A stretch of DNA of 64,000 bases, taken from an uncultured Collinsella sp. (lineage in GTDB: Bacteria; Actinomycetota; Coriobacteriia; Coriobacteriales; Coriobacteriaceae). Both the position numbers and the translations under genes were made by a program. The notes under the pieces are model-generated. The model worked only from the letters and a program-made list of their open reading frames with translations, did no database searches and was not told the origin of the DNA. The DNA lies in NCBI GenBank assembly GCA_905209455.1, contig CAJLTA010000007.1, positions 1 through 64,000 of the forward strand. Reading direction: 5' to 3'. Below, piece by piece: positions 44,294-52,359 of the stretch (the first letter of the stretch is position 1; every line of letters begins with the position of its first letter).

Positions 44294-44812
44294 CTACGCC
44301 TCGTTTTCGATGGTGGCGCGGGCACGCTCGGCAGTCAGTTCCGCCAGGCGCTCCTCGTCCACCAAGGTGAGGCCCTTGGTCGGGCACGCCTCGGCGCACG
44401 CCGGACCGCCGGGACGGTCCACGCACAGGTCGCACTTGAGCACAAAGCTCTTAGTCTGCGAACCCACGCGAACGTCGCCCATCAAGACGGGGACCTGCGT
44501 GGTCGCCACACTCACGGCGCCAAAGGGGCATGCCATGACGCAGCTCTTGCAGCCGATGCAGTTGTCCTCGTTGACGCCGATGCGATGGTTCTTTGGATCA
44601 AAGAACAAGGCGCCCGTAGGACAGGCCTTCGCGCACGGGGCATCCTCGCAGTGGTGACATGCCACCGGTGCGGAGATCTCGTAGGTGCGCGTCACACGCA
44701 AGCGAGGTGCGGCGATGTTGCCGGGAATATCGTGTGCCTCGATGCACGCCGCCATACAGGTTTGGCACCCAATGCAGCGTGAAGAATCGGCTACGACTCG
44801 TTTATTGCCCAT
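44294..44812 (-). CDS. hydN: HydN-like four-cluster ferredoxin
   Basis: A 172-aa ferredoxin with motifs CIGCQTCMAAC, CHHCEDAPCAKACP, CIGCKSCVMACP and CDLCVDRPGGPACAEACP, closely similar in layout to HyfA. In E. coli HydN is linked to FdhF and formate metabolism. The ATG at 44812 (MGNKRVVADSS) has GGAGGGAG upstream; the open frame continues 36 codons further without a ribosome site. First gene of the operon, 76 bases upstream of fdhF. Confidence 0.9.
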   Translation of the reverse strand: MGNKRVVADSSRCIGCQTCMAACIEAHDIPGNIAAPRLRVTRTYEISAPVACHHCEDAPCAKACPTGALFFDPKNHRIGVNEDNCIGCKSCVMACPFGAVSVATTQVPVLMGDVRVGSQTKSFVLKCDLCVDRPGGPACAEACPTKGLTLVDEERLAELTAERARATIENEA

Positions 44813-45239
44813 GTTGTTCACTCCCTCCTGAATCCCATGCCGGAGAGACCCTGCCGACGTTGCCCCGGACCGCCCGTGGTCCGGCATCGGCGTATCGAGC
44901 GCATGCGGCGAAACAGGCACTTCGATAGAATTCCTCCAACGATATACAGGTTAAATATACGCAGTTGCAGGGGGCAAACTTGAGCATAGGCCCTGCAATA
45001 CGGGTGTATTGCAGGGGTTTTGGCAGGTTGGAATTATTCTCTAGAAGCTATAAAGGTGAGTGTATTACATGCGTACGCCCAAGAGATTTTTACGCTCGCT
45101 TTTGAAGGATGTAGTACGTTTGTAATGATGTTCACATTCGATTACTCTAGTGCAATAAAGTAGTGGTTATAAGATTGGCTATTATAGCTAATACTGTATT
45201 TGACCATTCATATTGCACGCTCATTAAGGGAGGCCAGTG
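44813..45239. other. Divergent regulatory region of the formate hydrogenlyase operon
   Basis: This 427-base gap lies between hydN (minus) and the toxin-antitoxin genes (plus). It has a GC-rich half next to hydN containing a perfect hairpin CCGGACC/GGTCCGG (44865-44884), then a perfect palindrome (44991-45016). The half next to the antitoxin is AT-rich (45030-45220) and likely holds promoters. No further gene is supported. Confidence 0.6.
44991..45016. promoter_or_regulatory. Perfect 11-bp palindrome upstream of hydN
   Basis: CCCTGCAATAC (44991-45001) and GTATTGCAGGG (45006-45016) are perfect inverted copies around GGGT. A third partial site, GTTGCAGGGG, begins at 44964. The arrangement suits a dimeric regulator, about 180 bases before the hydN start. 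A terminator reading on the plus strand (GGGTTTT follows) is the alternative. Confidence 0.5.
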
Positions 45240-45563
45240 ATGTCATCGACGCAAAAACGAGCCATCCTGCAGGTGCGCATTCGCGAAGAGGACAAACAGC
45301 ATGCCGAGCGCCTCTACGACGCCATGGGCACATCGCTCGCCGAGGCCGTTCGCCTTTTTGTCGCGCAGAGTATTTTGATGCGCAAGCTTCCCTTTCAGCC
45401 GGTCGCCGTGCGCTCAAAGGACGGCACCGCCGCCTATGGATCGCTCAAAGCATATGGAGATCCCAATCGCCGCTCCGAGGAGCGCAATGCCTGGATTGAG
45501 TACCTTGCTACAGAAAGCGACGATTCGATTTTGGGTCCCGAGGAAGTAGATATCCATGAGTAG
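45240..45563 (+). CDS. RelB/DinJ-type antitoxin
   Basis: A 107-aa protein with a ribbon-helix-helix-like N terminus (LQVRIREEDKQHAERLYDAM), then GTSLAEAVRLFVAQSI, as in RelB/DinJ antitoxins. The C-terminal half is polar and probably binds the toxin. The ATG at 45240 follows AAGGGAGG; a GTG one codon earlier is possible. Its last codons overlap the PIN gene by eight bases. RHH antitoxins commonly autoregulate their operon. Confidence 0.8.
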   Translation: MSSTQKRAILQVRIREEDKQHAERLYDAMGTSLAEAVRLFVAQSILMRKLPFQPVAVRSKDGTAAYGSLKAYGDPNRRSEERNAWIEYLATESDDSILGPEEVDIHE

Positions 45564-46026
45564 CACCATCATCGACGAGACCGTCATCCTACGCTACCTG
45601 CTTGACGACGACGAGGTCCTGTCACCGCGCGCCGCCAAGGTCATCGCCACGCGCACCGCTCGCGTCTACCCCGAGATTATCACGCGCGTCGTGGTCACGC
45701 TGCGCGACGTCTATAAGGTACCCCGCGTTGAGATTGCTGCGGCCATGAGAAGGCTGCTCGATGACGTCATGGTCGACGAGCCCATCGTTGTCGCCCTTGC
45801 CGTCAAACTCTTTGGCAAGACCCATATGGACTTTACTGACTGTCTGCTTGCCGCCCGTACCGCCATCTACAACGATGATGTCGTGAGCTTTGGCAAGCCC
45901 ATCATCCAAGGCATGATCGATTACCGCCGCCAGCGCCAAACCGCTGCCGACGCCCGCGGCCGCGCCGCCGAAGCCCGCAGCCGAAGCACCGACTCCACCA
46001 TCGACAAGCTCCGCCACCGCAGCTAA
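45556..46026 (+). CDS. PIN-domain toxin-like ribonuclease
   Basis: A 156-aa protein with a VapC-like PIN fold. The opening strand is STIIDETVILRYLLDDDE (first catalytic Asp at ~7). PEIITRVVVTLRDVYKVPR provides the conserved acidic residue, and DFTDCLLAARTA provides the C-terminal acidic pair. The final ~35 residues form a basic tail (RRQRQTAADARGRAAEARSR). It is translationally coupled to the RelB-like antitoxin, forming a probable type II toxin-antitoxin module. Pairing of a DinJ-like antitoxin with a PIN toxin is less common than DinJ with YafQ/RelE. Confidence 0.78.
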   Translation: MSSTIIDETVILRYLLDDDEVLSPRAAKVIATRTARVYPEIITRVVVTLRDVYKVPRVEIAAAMRRLLDDVMVDEPIVVALAVKLFGKTHMDFTDCLLAARTAIYNDDVVSFGKPIIQGMIDYRRQRQTAADARGRAAEARSRSTDSTIDKLRHRS

Positions 46027-46072
46027 CCGACAGACAACGACATCGCCCGCCCCTCAGCCCCATCCCCTCCTA

Positions 46073-46139
46073 AGTTGCGGTGAAATGGTTCCTGGATTTA
46101 GGCTTATTCGAGCTTTTCAGGAACTATTTCACCGCAACT
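46073..46139. repeat. Palindromic repeat family P1, copy d
   Basis: AGTTGCGGTGAAATGGTTCC (from 46073) faces AGGAACTATTTCACCGCAAC (to 46138). The outer flank on the left is CCTCCTA, which is mirrored on the right side of copy e. Loop sequence is unique. Confidence 0.9.
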
Positions 46140-46312
46140 TTCTGTAAGGGTGGTTTTTAATACCGCCGAGGGGCGCTAATCAACCGTTTGCCGATATGTT
46201 TGGCTCTGACTCATGGCTCTGACCTGCTCCGTCAAGCTTTTGGTCAGTTCATGGCAAGGTCTGGCGGACCAAATATGGGATAGCGTAGTGTCATTCACTC
46301 CCCCTCGAGACC

Positions 46313-47320
46313 ATGGGGTCGAAAATGAGCCATGATAAACGCTGTTCCAAACCGCAAGTAGAGCTGTTCTTCCGGTTATTCGAGGCCCATCATGGCGGGC
46401 ACCTGTTTGTAGCTACCAAAAAATGGGATGAACGCTGTGCCTACGCGCTCATGCAAAAAGAGATGATTATTCGACTCTACAACCATGTCTACGCTGATCC
46501 CGCGTATTGGAATGACCTCGGCGTCGAAGATCGCATCTTTCAATTGGCATCCGCTATTGCGGTCGTTGAACCGGATGCCGTGTTTTGCGGAGCAACGGCG
46601 GCACTGCTCTATGGCATCGGTTCTGCATATTCGCTTCTCGACAAGGTGCAGGTGCTGCTGCCGCGTTCCACCAGACGCGATATGTACGAATTCGTTGAAT
46701 ACCGACGCTGGCGGCCGGGCGACGTATGGCAGCTCGGCCCGTTTACGTTAACGGATCCATATCGCACGGTGGTCGACATCGCTCGAACGAGCGCTTTTCG
46801 ATATGCACTAGGCTATGTCGACGGGTTGGCTCGTGAGTACGGTGTCGAGCGTGAAGAATTGCGCGCATATGCACAAGCGAACTGCCGCGGACTGCACGGC
46901 ATTGCGCGCGCATTTGACGTTTTCGAACACATGGATGGCAGATCGGATAACGGCGGAGAATCCGAAGCACGGGCGGCAATGATTCTGGCGAGAGTTGCCG
47001 CTCCCGAACTTCAGGTTGAAATCACTCGACCGGGAAACGCCGGCTATTATTTGGCAGATTACGGCTGGCAGATGCCAAACGGCTCTTGGATGCTGGCTGA
47101 GCTGCATGGACTAGGCAAGTTTGAGGACGATACCCAAAATGATCCGGAACGTACTGCGGCAAAAACCTATCGAGCTGCCCTCATGCGCGACGCGAATCTG
47201 CGTGCCATGGGCCACAACGTCATTCATTTCAAGCTCTCAGACACCTACGATGTCGAAGCATTTGGCGCCATGATGCGCGGCTACGGTATACCAACCACAA
47301 AACCCTACGCAGACTCCTGA
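46313..47320 (+). CDS. AbiEi-antitoxin-like / DUF559-like nuclease-fold protein
   Basis: A 335-aa protein. The N-terminal two thirds resemble AbiEi-type antitoxin proteins: a degenerate winged helix (YALMQKEMIIRLYNHVYA), then PDAVFCGATAALLYGI and TDPYRTVVDIARTSAF. The C-terminal ~110 residues look like a DUF559/Vsr-type nuclease fold: ESEARAAMI, then YYLADYGWQMPNGSWMLAELHG, and a final VIHFKLSD strand. Two start ATGs exist (46313 and 46325) without a strong ribosome site. The gene is isolated and lies between two inverted-repeat copies, suggesting an accessory or defence cassette. Function is not known. Confidence 0.65.
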   Translation: MGSKMSHDKRCSKPQVELFFRLFEAHHGGHLFVATKKWDERCAYALMQKEMIIRLYNHVYADPAYWNDLGVEDRIFQLASAIAVVEPDAVFCGATAALLYGIGSAYSLLDKVQVLLPRSTRRDMYEFVEYRRWRPGDVWQLGPFTLTDPYRTVVDIARTSAFRYALGYVDGLAREYGVEREELRAYAQANCRGLHGIARAFDVFEHMDGRSDNGGESEARAAMILARVAAPELQVEITRPGNAGYYLADYGWQMPNGSWMLAELHGLGKFEDDTQNDPERTAAKTYRAALMRDANLRAMGHNVIHFKLSDTYDVEAFGAMMRGYGIPTTKPYADS

Positions 47321-47383
47321 CCGGCTGCCCTCATCTTCTCGACAACGGAACCCATCATCGACCCAGCCCGCTCGGCCTCAATC

Positions 47384-47450
47384 AGTTGCGGTGAAATAGT
47401 TCCTGGATAACAGCTTTTGCGGCAAATCCAGGAACTATTTCACCGCAACT
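47384..47450. repeat. Palindromic repeat family P1, copy e
   Basis: AGTTGCGGTGAAATAGTTCC (from 47384) faces GGAACTATTTCACCGCAACT (to 47450), with perfect arms extended by TGGA/TCCA. The right flank TAGGAGG mirrors the left flank of copy d. Confidence 0.92.
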
Positions 47451-47484
47451 TAGGAGGGATGTGGGGTCCCTGGCATGTATATGA

Positions 47485-47519
47485 AAATGGCTCTGGTCCC
47501 AAAAGGAACCAGAGCCATT
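47485..47519 (-). terminator. Terminator of the tRNA-Pro/tRNA-Gly unit
   Basis: ATGGCTCTGGTCC (from 47487) pairs with GGAACCAGAGCCAT (to 47518) around CAAAA. On the minus strand it is followed by ATTTTCAT. Confidence 0.75.
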
Positions 47520-47530
47520 CATCTATCTTG

Positions 47531-47604
47531 TGGAGCGGGCGACGGGAATCGAACCCGCGTCATCAGCTTGGAAGGCTGGGGTTCTACCATTGAACTACGC
47601 CCGC
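47531..47604 (-). tRNA. tRNA-Gly (UCC)
   Basis: 74-nt tRNA on the minus strand with acceptor GCGGGCG/CGCCCGC, D loop TTCAATGGTAGAA, anticodon loop CTTCCAA (anticodon TCC), T arm GGTTCGATTCC and encoded CCA. It is 6 bases from tRNA-Pro. Confidence 0.96.
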
Positions 47605-47610
47605 AAGATA

Positions 47611-47687
47611 TGGTCGGGACGACAGGATTTGAACCTGCGACATCCTGCTCCCAAAGCAGGCGCGCTACCAAACTGCGCCACGTCCCG
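47611..47687 (-). tRNA. tRNA-Pro (UGG)
   Basis: 77-nt tRNA with acceptor CGGGACG/CGTCCCG, D arm GCGCAGTTTGGTAGCGC, anticodon loop TTTGGGA (anticodon TGG), T arm GGTTCAAATCC and encoded CCA. Confidence 0.96.
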
Positions 47688-47778
47688 AAGGTGTTGAGCA
47701 GCTAAGGTCTAAACCTTGCGTGTCCCAAAGCGAAGGAAATTATAGGGGAGACTCCCCGCCTGTGCAAGCGCAGAAACC

Positions 47779-49137
47779 CTAGCTCCTCGAATGTGCGACA
47801 AACTGGCTATGAACCAGACCAATCACAAACGCGACCACAGCAACCGGCGCCCACGCGGCTCCAATGTCCGCCAGCGGCAGCGCATCGAACGGCAGCCACG
47901 CGCCCGCAAAGAACGCGTCGCGAACCGAGGTGATCACGCTCTGCACCGCGACAACGCCGCCGACCCAAACCCACACTTGCGGATGCGCGTCGCAAAAACC
48001 GTGCACCAGGCCCATAAGCACCAGCACAATGGCGACGGGATACAAGGCGTTGAGCATGGGCACCGAGAACATAAGGATCACGTCGAGGCCCACGTTGGAG
48101 AGCACGCACGAAAACGCTGCGAAAACAAAGGCGAGAACCGCGAAGGGACGGCGCATGGCCTCCTCAGAGGCCTCCGCTCCACCTTTAACCACATACGTCT
48201 CGCAGAAGTAACGCGAGCAGCAGCTGATGAGGCCGATGCACACGTTCATGCAGGCAAGGAAAAAGATCGCAAAGACCACGACCGTGCCGACAAGGCCAAA
48301 GTGCATAGACGCCGAACGGGCGAGGATGGCAGCACCGTTAGTGGCATCGGGCATCACGGTGCTGAGCTGCGTGCCGGCAAGCGCCAGGCCGCAGTAGATG
48401 ACGGCCATGAGCACGCCGGCGATCACACCGGAACGCGAAATCTCGAAGGCTACGCGATTGTCATCGGTAACACCCAGCTCGTGGATGGTCTCGGCGATGA
48501 TAATGCCAAAGGCGAGCGACGCGAGCAGGTCCATGGTCTGATAGCCGGTCAAAAAGCCCTGCACGGCGGCACCGGTATTGTAGGGAGCCTGCGGCGCGGC
48601 AGCGGGACCCAACGGCGAGATCACAGCGGCACCCACAACCAGCACGATGAGCGCAATGAGCGCGGGGCCCGTAATGCGACCGAGCACGCGCGTGATGACG
48701 CCCGGACGCAGTGTGAGCGCAAACGCGACGACAAAGAAGCCAACGGCAAACACCAAGCGAGCCGTGCCGAGCGAGACGCCCTCGGGTAGCAGCGGCACCA
48801 ACATTTCGAAGGCCGTGGAGCTCGTGCGCGGAATAGCCAGGCACGGGCCGATGGCCAGATACACCGCCGCGACAAAGAACTCACCAAACTTGGGGTGCAC
48901 GCGGCCGGCAAGCTCGCGAGCCGTGCCGGCGAGCGCGACGGCGATAAATCCCATGACGGGCAGACCGATAGCGGCGATCAAAAAGCCAATCATGGCAAGC
49001 GGCGTAGCCGTGCCGGCCTGAAGTGCCAGCAACGGCGGAATGATGAGGTTGCCGGCGCCAAAGAGCATCGAGAACAGGGCGATGCCGACGGTAACGACAT
49101 GATCGGAGCGTAGACCACGCGGGGCGGATGAGGCCAT
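47779..49137 (-). CDS. brnQ: Branched-chain amino acid transport carrier (LIVCS family)
   Basis: A 452-aa integral membrane symporter for leucine, isoleucine and valine. The N terminus has VGIALFSMLFGAGNLIIPPLL, the family signature; about twelve hydrophobic segments follow, with FLTGYQTMDLLASLAFG and FAIFFLACMNVCIGL as characteristic helices. The ATG at 49137 (MASSAPRGLR) follows AAAGG at 7 bases; the open frame upstream has no ribosome site. Transcribed separately from the selenium operon, which ends in a terminator. Confidence 0.92.
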   Translation of the reverse strand: MASSAPRGLRSDHVVTVGIALFSMLFGAGNLIIPPLLALQAGTATPLAMIGFLIAAIGLPVMGFIAVALAGTARELAGRVHPKFGEFFVAAVYLAIGPCLAIPRTSSTAFEMLVPLLPEGVSLGTARLVFAVGFFVVAFALTLRPGVITRVLGRITGPALIALIVLVVGAAVISPLGPAAAPQAPYNTGAAVQGFLTGYQTMDLLASLAFGIIIAETIHELGVTDDNRVAFEISRSGVIAGVLMAVIYCGLALAGTQLSTVMPDATNGAAILARSASMHFGLVGTVVVFAIFFLACMNVCIGLISCCSRYFCETYVVKGGAEASEEAMRRPFAVLAFVFAAFSCVLSNVGLDVILMFSVPMLNALYPVAIVLVLMGLVHGFCDAHPQVWVWVGGVVAVQSVITSVRDAFFAGAWLPFDALPLADIGAAWAPVAVVAFVIGLVHSQFVAHSRS

Positions 49138-49160
49138 GAGAGCACCTTTCGGGTCGAAAC

Positions 49161-49191
49161 AAAAACGGGACGGGCAAAAACACCCGTCCCG
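49161..49191 (-). terminator. Terminator of the selenium operon
   Basis: CGGGACGGG (49166-49174) pairs with CCCGTCCCG (49183-49191). On the minus strand it is followed by TTTTTGTTTC. It lies 23 bases past the cysteine desulfurase stop. Confidence 0.87.
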
Positions 49192-49214
49192 CAAGTATAA
49201 ACGGTCTAGCAGCT

Positions 49215-50354
49215 TTAGCAGGCTAAATCGCGCAAAGCGTCAATCGCGGTGTCGACTTCCTCGTCCGTGTTGAAATACCCAAACGAGAAGCGAACGACAC
49301 CCTGGCGCTCGGTCCCGAGCGCGCGGTGCATGAGCGGAGCGCAATGGGCGCCGGGGCGCGTCGCGATCCCCCACCCTTGCATGAGCGCGTCCGAGATCTC
49401 GGCCGAATCGATATCACCCACGTTGAGCGACACAATCGCAGAGCGCGTCGGCTGGTCAAACGCACCGTAGAGCTTAATCCCCGGAATCTCGCGCACGCCA
49501 GCGAGAAAGCGATCAGCCAGCGCTCGCTCATGCGCCGCGATCGCCTCGACCCCGCCTTGCGCCTCGATAAAGTCGAGACCGGCAGAAAGGCCCGCGATGC
49601 CGTGGCCGTTGAGCGTGCCCGCCTCAAGGCGCGTGGGCCACTCAAGCGGCTGCAGTGGGTCGAAGCTGTGCACGCCCGTGCCGCCCATGGCCCACGGAGC
49701 CACGTCAATGCCCTCCGCCACGGCCAGGCCGCCGGTCCCCTGCGGACCCATGAGCCCCTTATGGCCGGTAAAGCACACTATGTCGAGGCCCATGGCCTGC
49801 ATATCGACACGCGCCGTACCGGCAGACTGCGAGGCATCGACGATCACCAGCGCACCTGCCGCATGGGCCATGGCCGCTACGCGCGCAATGTCGACCGCGT
49901 TGCCGGTCACGTTGGAGGCGTGCGTCACAACCACGACACGCGTACCGGGCGTGACTAGCCGCTCGAGCTCGTCGTAGTCGAGAACGCCGCTGGCATCACA
50001 GCCCGCATGCTCAACGGTCACACCCTGCTCTGCCGCCAGGCGGTTGAGCGGACGCAGCACGGAGTTGTGCTCGAGCACCGTCGTGACCACGCGGTCGCCG
50101 GGGCGTACCACGCCACAGATGGCGGTGTTGAGCGCCGCCGTAGAGTTGGGCGTAAAACACACATGGTCCGCCCTCGGGCAACCAAAAAGGCGCGCGAGCT
50201 TGGCGCGGCAAGCGTGAATCGTACGCGCGGCATCGAGGGCACCTGACGTGGCCCCGCGCCCGGCATTGCCAAGCGAGCACATCGCCTGCGTCACGGCATC
50301 GATGACCTCCTGCGGCTTGTGCATGGTCGTCGCCGCGTTATCCAGGTAGATCAT
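49215..50354 (-). CDS. Class V aminotransferase, cysteine desulfurase family
   Basis: A 379-aa PLP enzyme. It has the N terminus MIYLDNAATT, HNSVLRPL (His of the PLP pocket), IVDASQSAGT, the PLP lysine in CFTGHKGLMGPQG and a catalytic Cys in RPGAHCAPLMHRALG. Such enzymes take sulfur or selenium from (seleno)cysteine. Its ATG overlaps the DUF3343 stop by four bases, and the cluster also holds yedF and selD. It may therefore feed selenium to SelD or sulfur/selenium to a molybdenum hydroxylase. Substrate preference cannot be read from sequence. Confidence 0.87.
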   Translation of the reverse strand: MIYLDNAATTMHKPQEVIDAVTQAMCSLGNAGRGATSGALDAARTIHACRAKLARLFGCPRADHVCFTPNSTAALNTAICGVVRPGDRVVTTVLEHNSVLRPLNRLAAEQGVTVEHAGCDASGVLDYDELERLVTPGTRVVVVTHASNVTGNAVDIARVAAMAHAAGALVIVDASQSAGTARVDMQAMGLDIVCFTGHKGLMGPQGTGGLAVAEGIDVAPWAMGGTGVHSFDPLQPLEWPTRLEAGTLNGHGIAGLSAGLDFIEAQGGVEAIAAHERALADRFLAGVREIPGIKLYGAFDQPTRSAIVSLNVGDIDSAEISDALMQGWGIATRPGAHCAPLMHRALGTERQGVVRFSFGYFNTDEEVDTAIDALRDLAC

Positions 50355-50602
50355 CGCACGACCTCCCACATATCGATCACGGTAAAGCCCTCGGTGGGAA
50401 CGCCCGCCGCGGTAAGCTCGCTGCGCAGCAGCTCCTCATCGGCAGGCAACGCCTTCCACGCCAGACCGCAGCCGGCAGCGACCTCCCCGGGCACGGGAAT
50501 CGTTCGCCCGGAAAGGCCGCGCTCGATGCATAAGGTCTCGCACCCCATGGCGGCCGCCGTGGTAGGAAACGTGATAACAAGCGCCGGGCGCTTCTCCCTC
50601 AT
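50351..50602 (-). CDS. DUF3343 putative Se/S carrier-like protein
   Basis: An 83-aa DUF3343 protein starting MREKRPALVITFPTTAAAM, with the conserved turn EVAAGCGLAWKALP and a second Cys in CETLCIERG. It lies between yedF and the desulfurase, overlapping the latter by ATGA. It is the short form of the family member found beside mobA. A chalcogen-carrier role is a literature proposal, supported here only by neighbours. Confidence 0.82.
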   Translation of the reverse strand: MREKRPALVITFPTTAAAMGCETLCIERGLSGRTIPVPGEVAAGCGLAWKALPADEELLRSELTAAGVPTEGFTVIDMWEVVR

Positions 50603-50621
50603 GGCACCTCCAACCAATACG

Positions 50622-51248
50622 CTACGGGCGCACGACGCGCACGGCCTGCTCCATCTTCTCCACGATCACGTACATGTTGGTGACCTCGCCCACCGCGAGC
50701 TGGTCCTTAATGCCAAAGTGATCGAGGCAGGTGCCGCAGGTAAGGATCTCGACGCCCTGCTCGGCCAGACCCTTCAGGTCATCGAGCACCGGCGAGCCCT
50801 CGACGGTGAGCTTGGCGCCGCCGTTGTAAAACAGCATGGTCGCGGGCAGCTCCTCCTGCTGCGTCACAGCAAAAATAAACGCCTTCATGAGCTTGTGGCC
50901 CAGCTCGTCGTCTCCGCGGCCCATGCAGTCGGTGTAGACGGAAATGACGAGCTTGCCCTTGCCGGCGCTGGCGTCGCAGAAAGCAGCGCCGTCCTGCTCG
51001 GGGTCCGCAACGGCCACGCCACCGGCGGTCGAGACGGTCACGTGCCACTCGGCGTCAGAAACCTTCTCGACCGAGGCCGTGCAGCCCTTCTCCTGCGCCA
51101 TCTTGGAGATGTTCTTGACGGCGGTCTCGTTATCGACCGAGGTCACCACGGCACCCTCGCCATCAAGCTGTTTGAGTGCCTTAAGCGTCTTGACGACGGG
51201 CAGCGGGCAGGCATCGCCCATGGCATTGACTTCAATCTTGGTAGACAT
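50622..51248 (-). CDS. yedF: Selenium metabolism protein YedF
   Basis: A 208-aa two-domain protein. Residues 1-75 form a TusA/SirA-like domain (MGDACPLPVVKTLKAL, catalytic Cys14). Residues ~95-208 are a DsrE-like domain with YTDCMGRGDDELG and the Cys pair in LTCGTCLDHFG. YedF is a known genomic marker of bacteria that use selenium, and probably shuttles persulfide or perselenide. It lies 61 bases after selD. Upstream GAAAGGAAT is a good ribosome site. Confidence 0.92.
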   Translation of the reverse strand: MSTKIEVNAMGDACPLPVVKTLKALKQLDGEGAVVTSVDNETAVKNISKMAQEKGCTASVEKVSDAEWHVTVSTAGGVAVADPEQDGAAFCDASAGKGKLVISVYTDCMGRGDDELGHKLMKAFIFAVTQQEELPATMLFYNGGAKLTVEGSPVLDDLKGLAEQGVEILTCGTCLDHFGIKDQLAVGEVTNMYVIVEKMEQAVRVVRP

Positions 51249-51309
51249 AGCAAATTCCTTTCGAAAGAACCGTTCTAGAGAACGGTAAACAGTTACACAA
51301 ACGTGCGGG

Positions 51310-52359
51310 CTAGCGAACTACGCGGACGGCAGGACCGCCCGGCTCCGCCTCGCACACGCGGCCGACAACGGCGGCGATACGTCCTTCGGCATGCAGACGG
51401 CGCGCAAGCTCATCCACATCGGCAGCAGGTGCCGCGATAAGCAGGCCACCCGAGGTCTGCGGATCGTACAGCGCATCCAACATGCCCAGCTCCAGGTCGT
51501 CGTCGGCAGCTACACGCGGGCCAAAGAAGTCCTGGTTGCGGTAGGAGCCCGCGGGGATAATGCCCAGACGCGCCATGTCGAGCACCTGGTCAAAGAGCGG
51601 CACCGACCCCGACGCAAGCTCAACCTGCACGCCCGAGCCCTCGGCCATCTCGCATGCATGCCCAATCAGACCAAAGCCCGTAATGTCGGTGCAGCCGTGA
51701 AGCTCGAGTCCCTCGGCCAGACGAATCGGGGCCTCGTTGAGGGTGCGCATCGAGTCAAACATGGCTGCGGCCTCGTCCTGCTCGATGAGCTCGCCCTTAA
51801 TGGCCGTGGTGATGATGCCCGAGCCGATCGCCTTGGTCAGCAGTAACGCATCGCCCACGCGCGCGCCGCTGTTGGCGAGCATACGGTCAAGCGCGACAAA
51901 GCCGCTCACGGACAAGCCGTACTTGGGCTCGTCGTCGTTGATGGTGTGGCCGCCCGCGATGGAGCAACCCGCCTCGACGCACTTGTCGGCGCCGCCCGCC
52001 AGAATCTGACCGGCAACCTCGACACCCAAGCAATTGGGGATGCAGAGCAGGTTCATGGCATGGCTCGGCCGCCCGCCCATAGCGTAGATATCCGACAGCG
52101 AGTTGGCCGCGGCGATCTGGCCAAACAGAAACGGGTCATCGACCATCGGCGGGAAGAAGTCGATGGACTGCACAAGGCCCAAGTTATCGCCAACGCGAAA
52201 GACGCTCGCATCGTCGGAGGTATCGAACCCCACGAGCAGGTTGTCGTTATGCACATTGGGCAAGTCGCCCAGGACCTGGGCGAGGGCTCCGGGAGCCAAC
52301 TTAGCGGCTCAACCGCTCGCGGCAGTCATGGACGTGAGCCTCACGGTGTCTTTAGCCAT
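51310..52359 (-). CDS. selD: Selenide, water dikinase (selenoprotein SelD)
   Basis: A 349-aa enzyme that makes selenophosphate from selenide and ATP for SelA. The true start is the ATG at 52359 (MAKDTVRLTSMTAASG); codon 17 is TGA (52309-52311), followed by AAKLAPGALAQVLGDLP in the same frame. The residue corresponds to catalytic Cys17 of E. coli SelD, and many SelD proteins carry Sec there. Downstream motifs include DDASVFRVGDN, SIDFFPPMVDDPF and AGGHTINDDEPKYGL. It overlaps the glycosyltransferase gene by eight bases. An automatic call would start after the TGA and lose the active site. Confidence 0.95.
52285..52311 (-). other. Probable SECIS element of selD with UGA codon
   Basis: After the TGA the minus strand forms GGCTC (52293-52297) / GAGCC (52285-52289) with a tight CCG loop, beginning 11 bases past the TGA. 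A second hairpin, GCCCAGG/CCTGGGC, follows. Confidence 0.55.
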
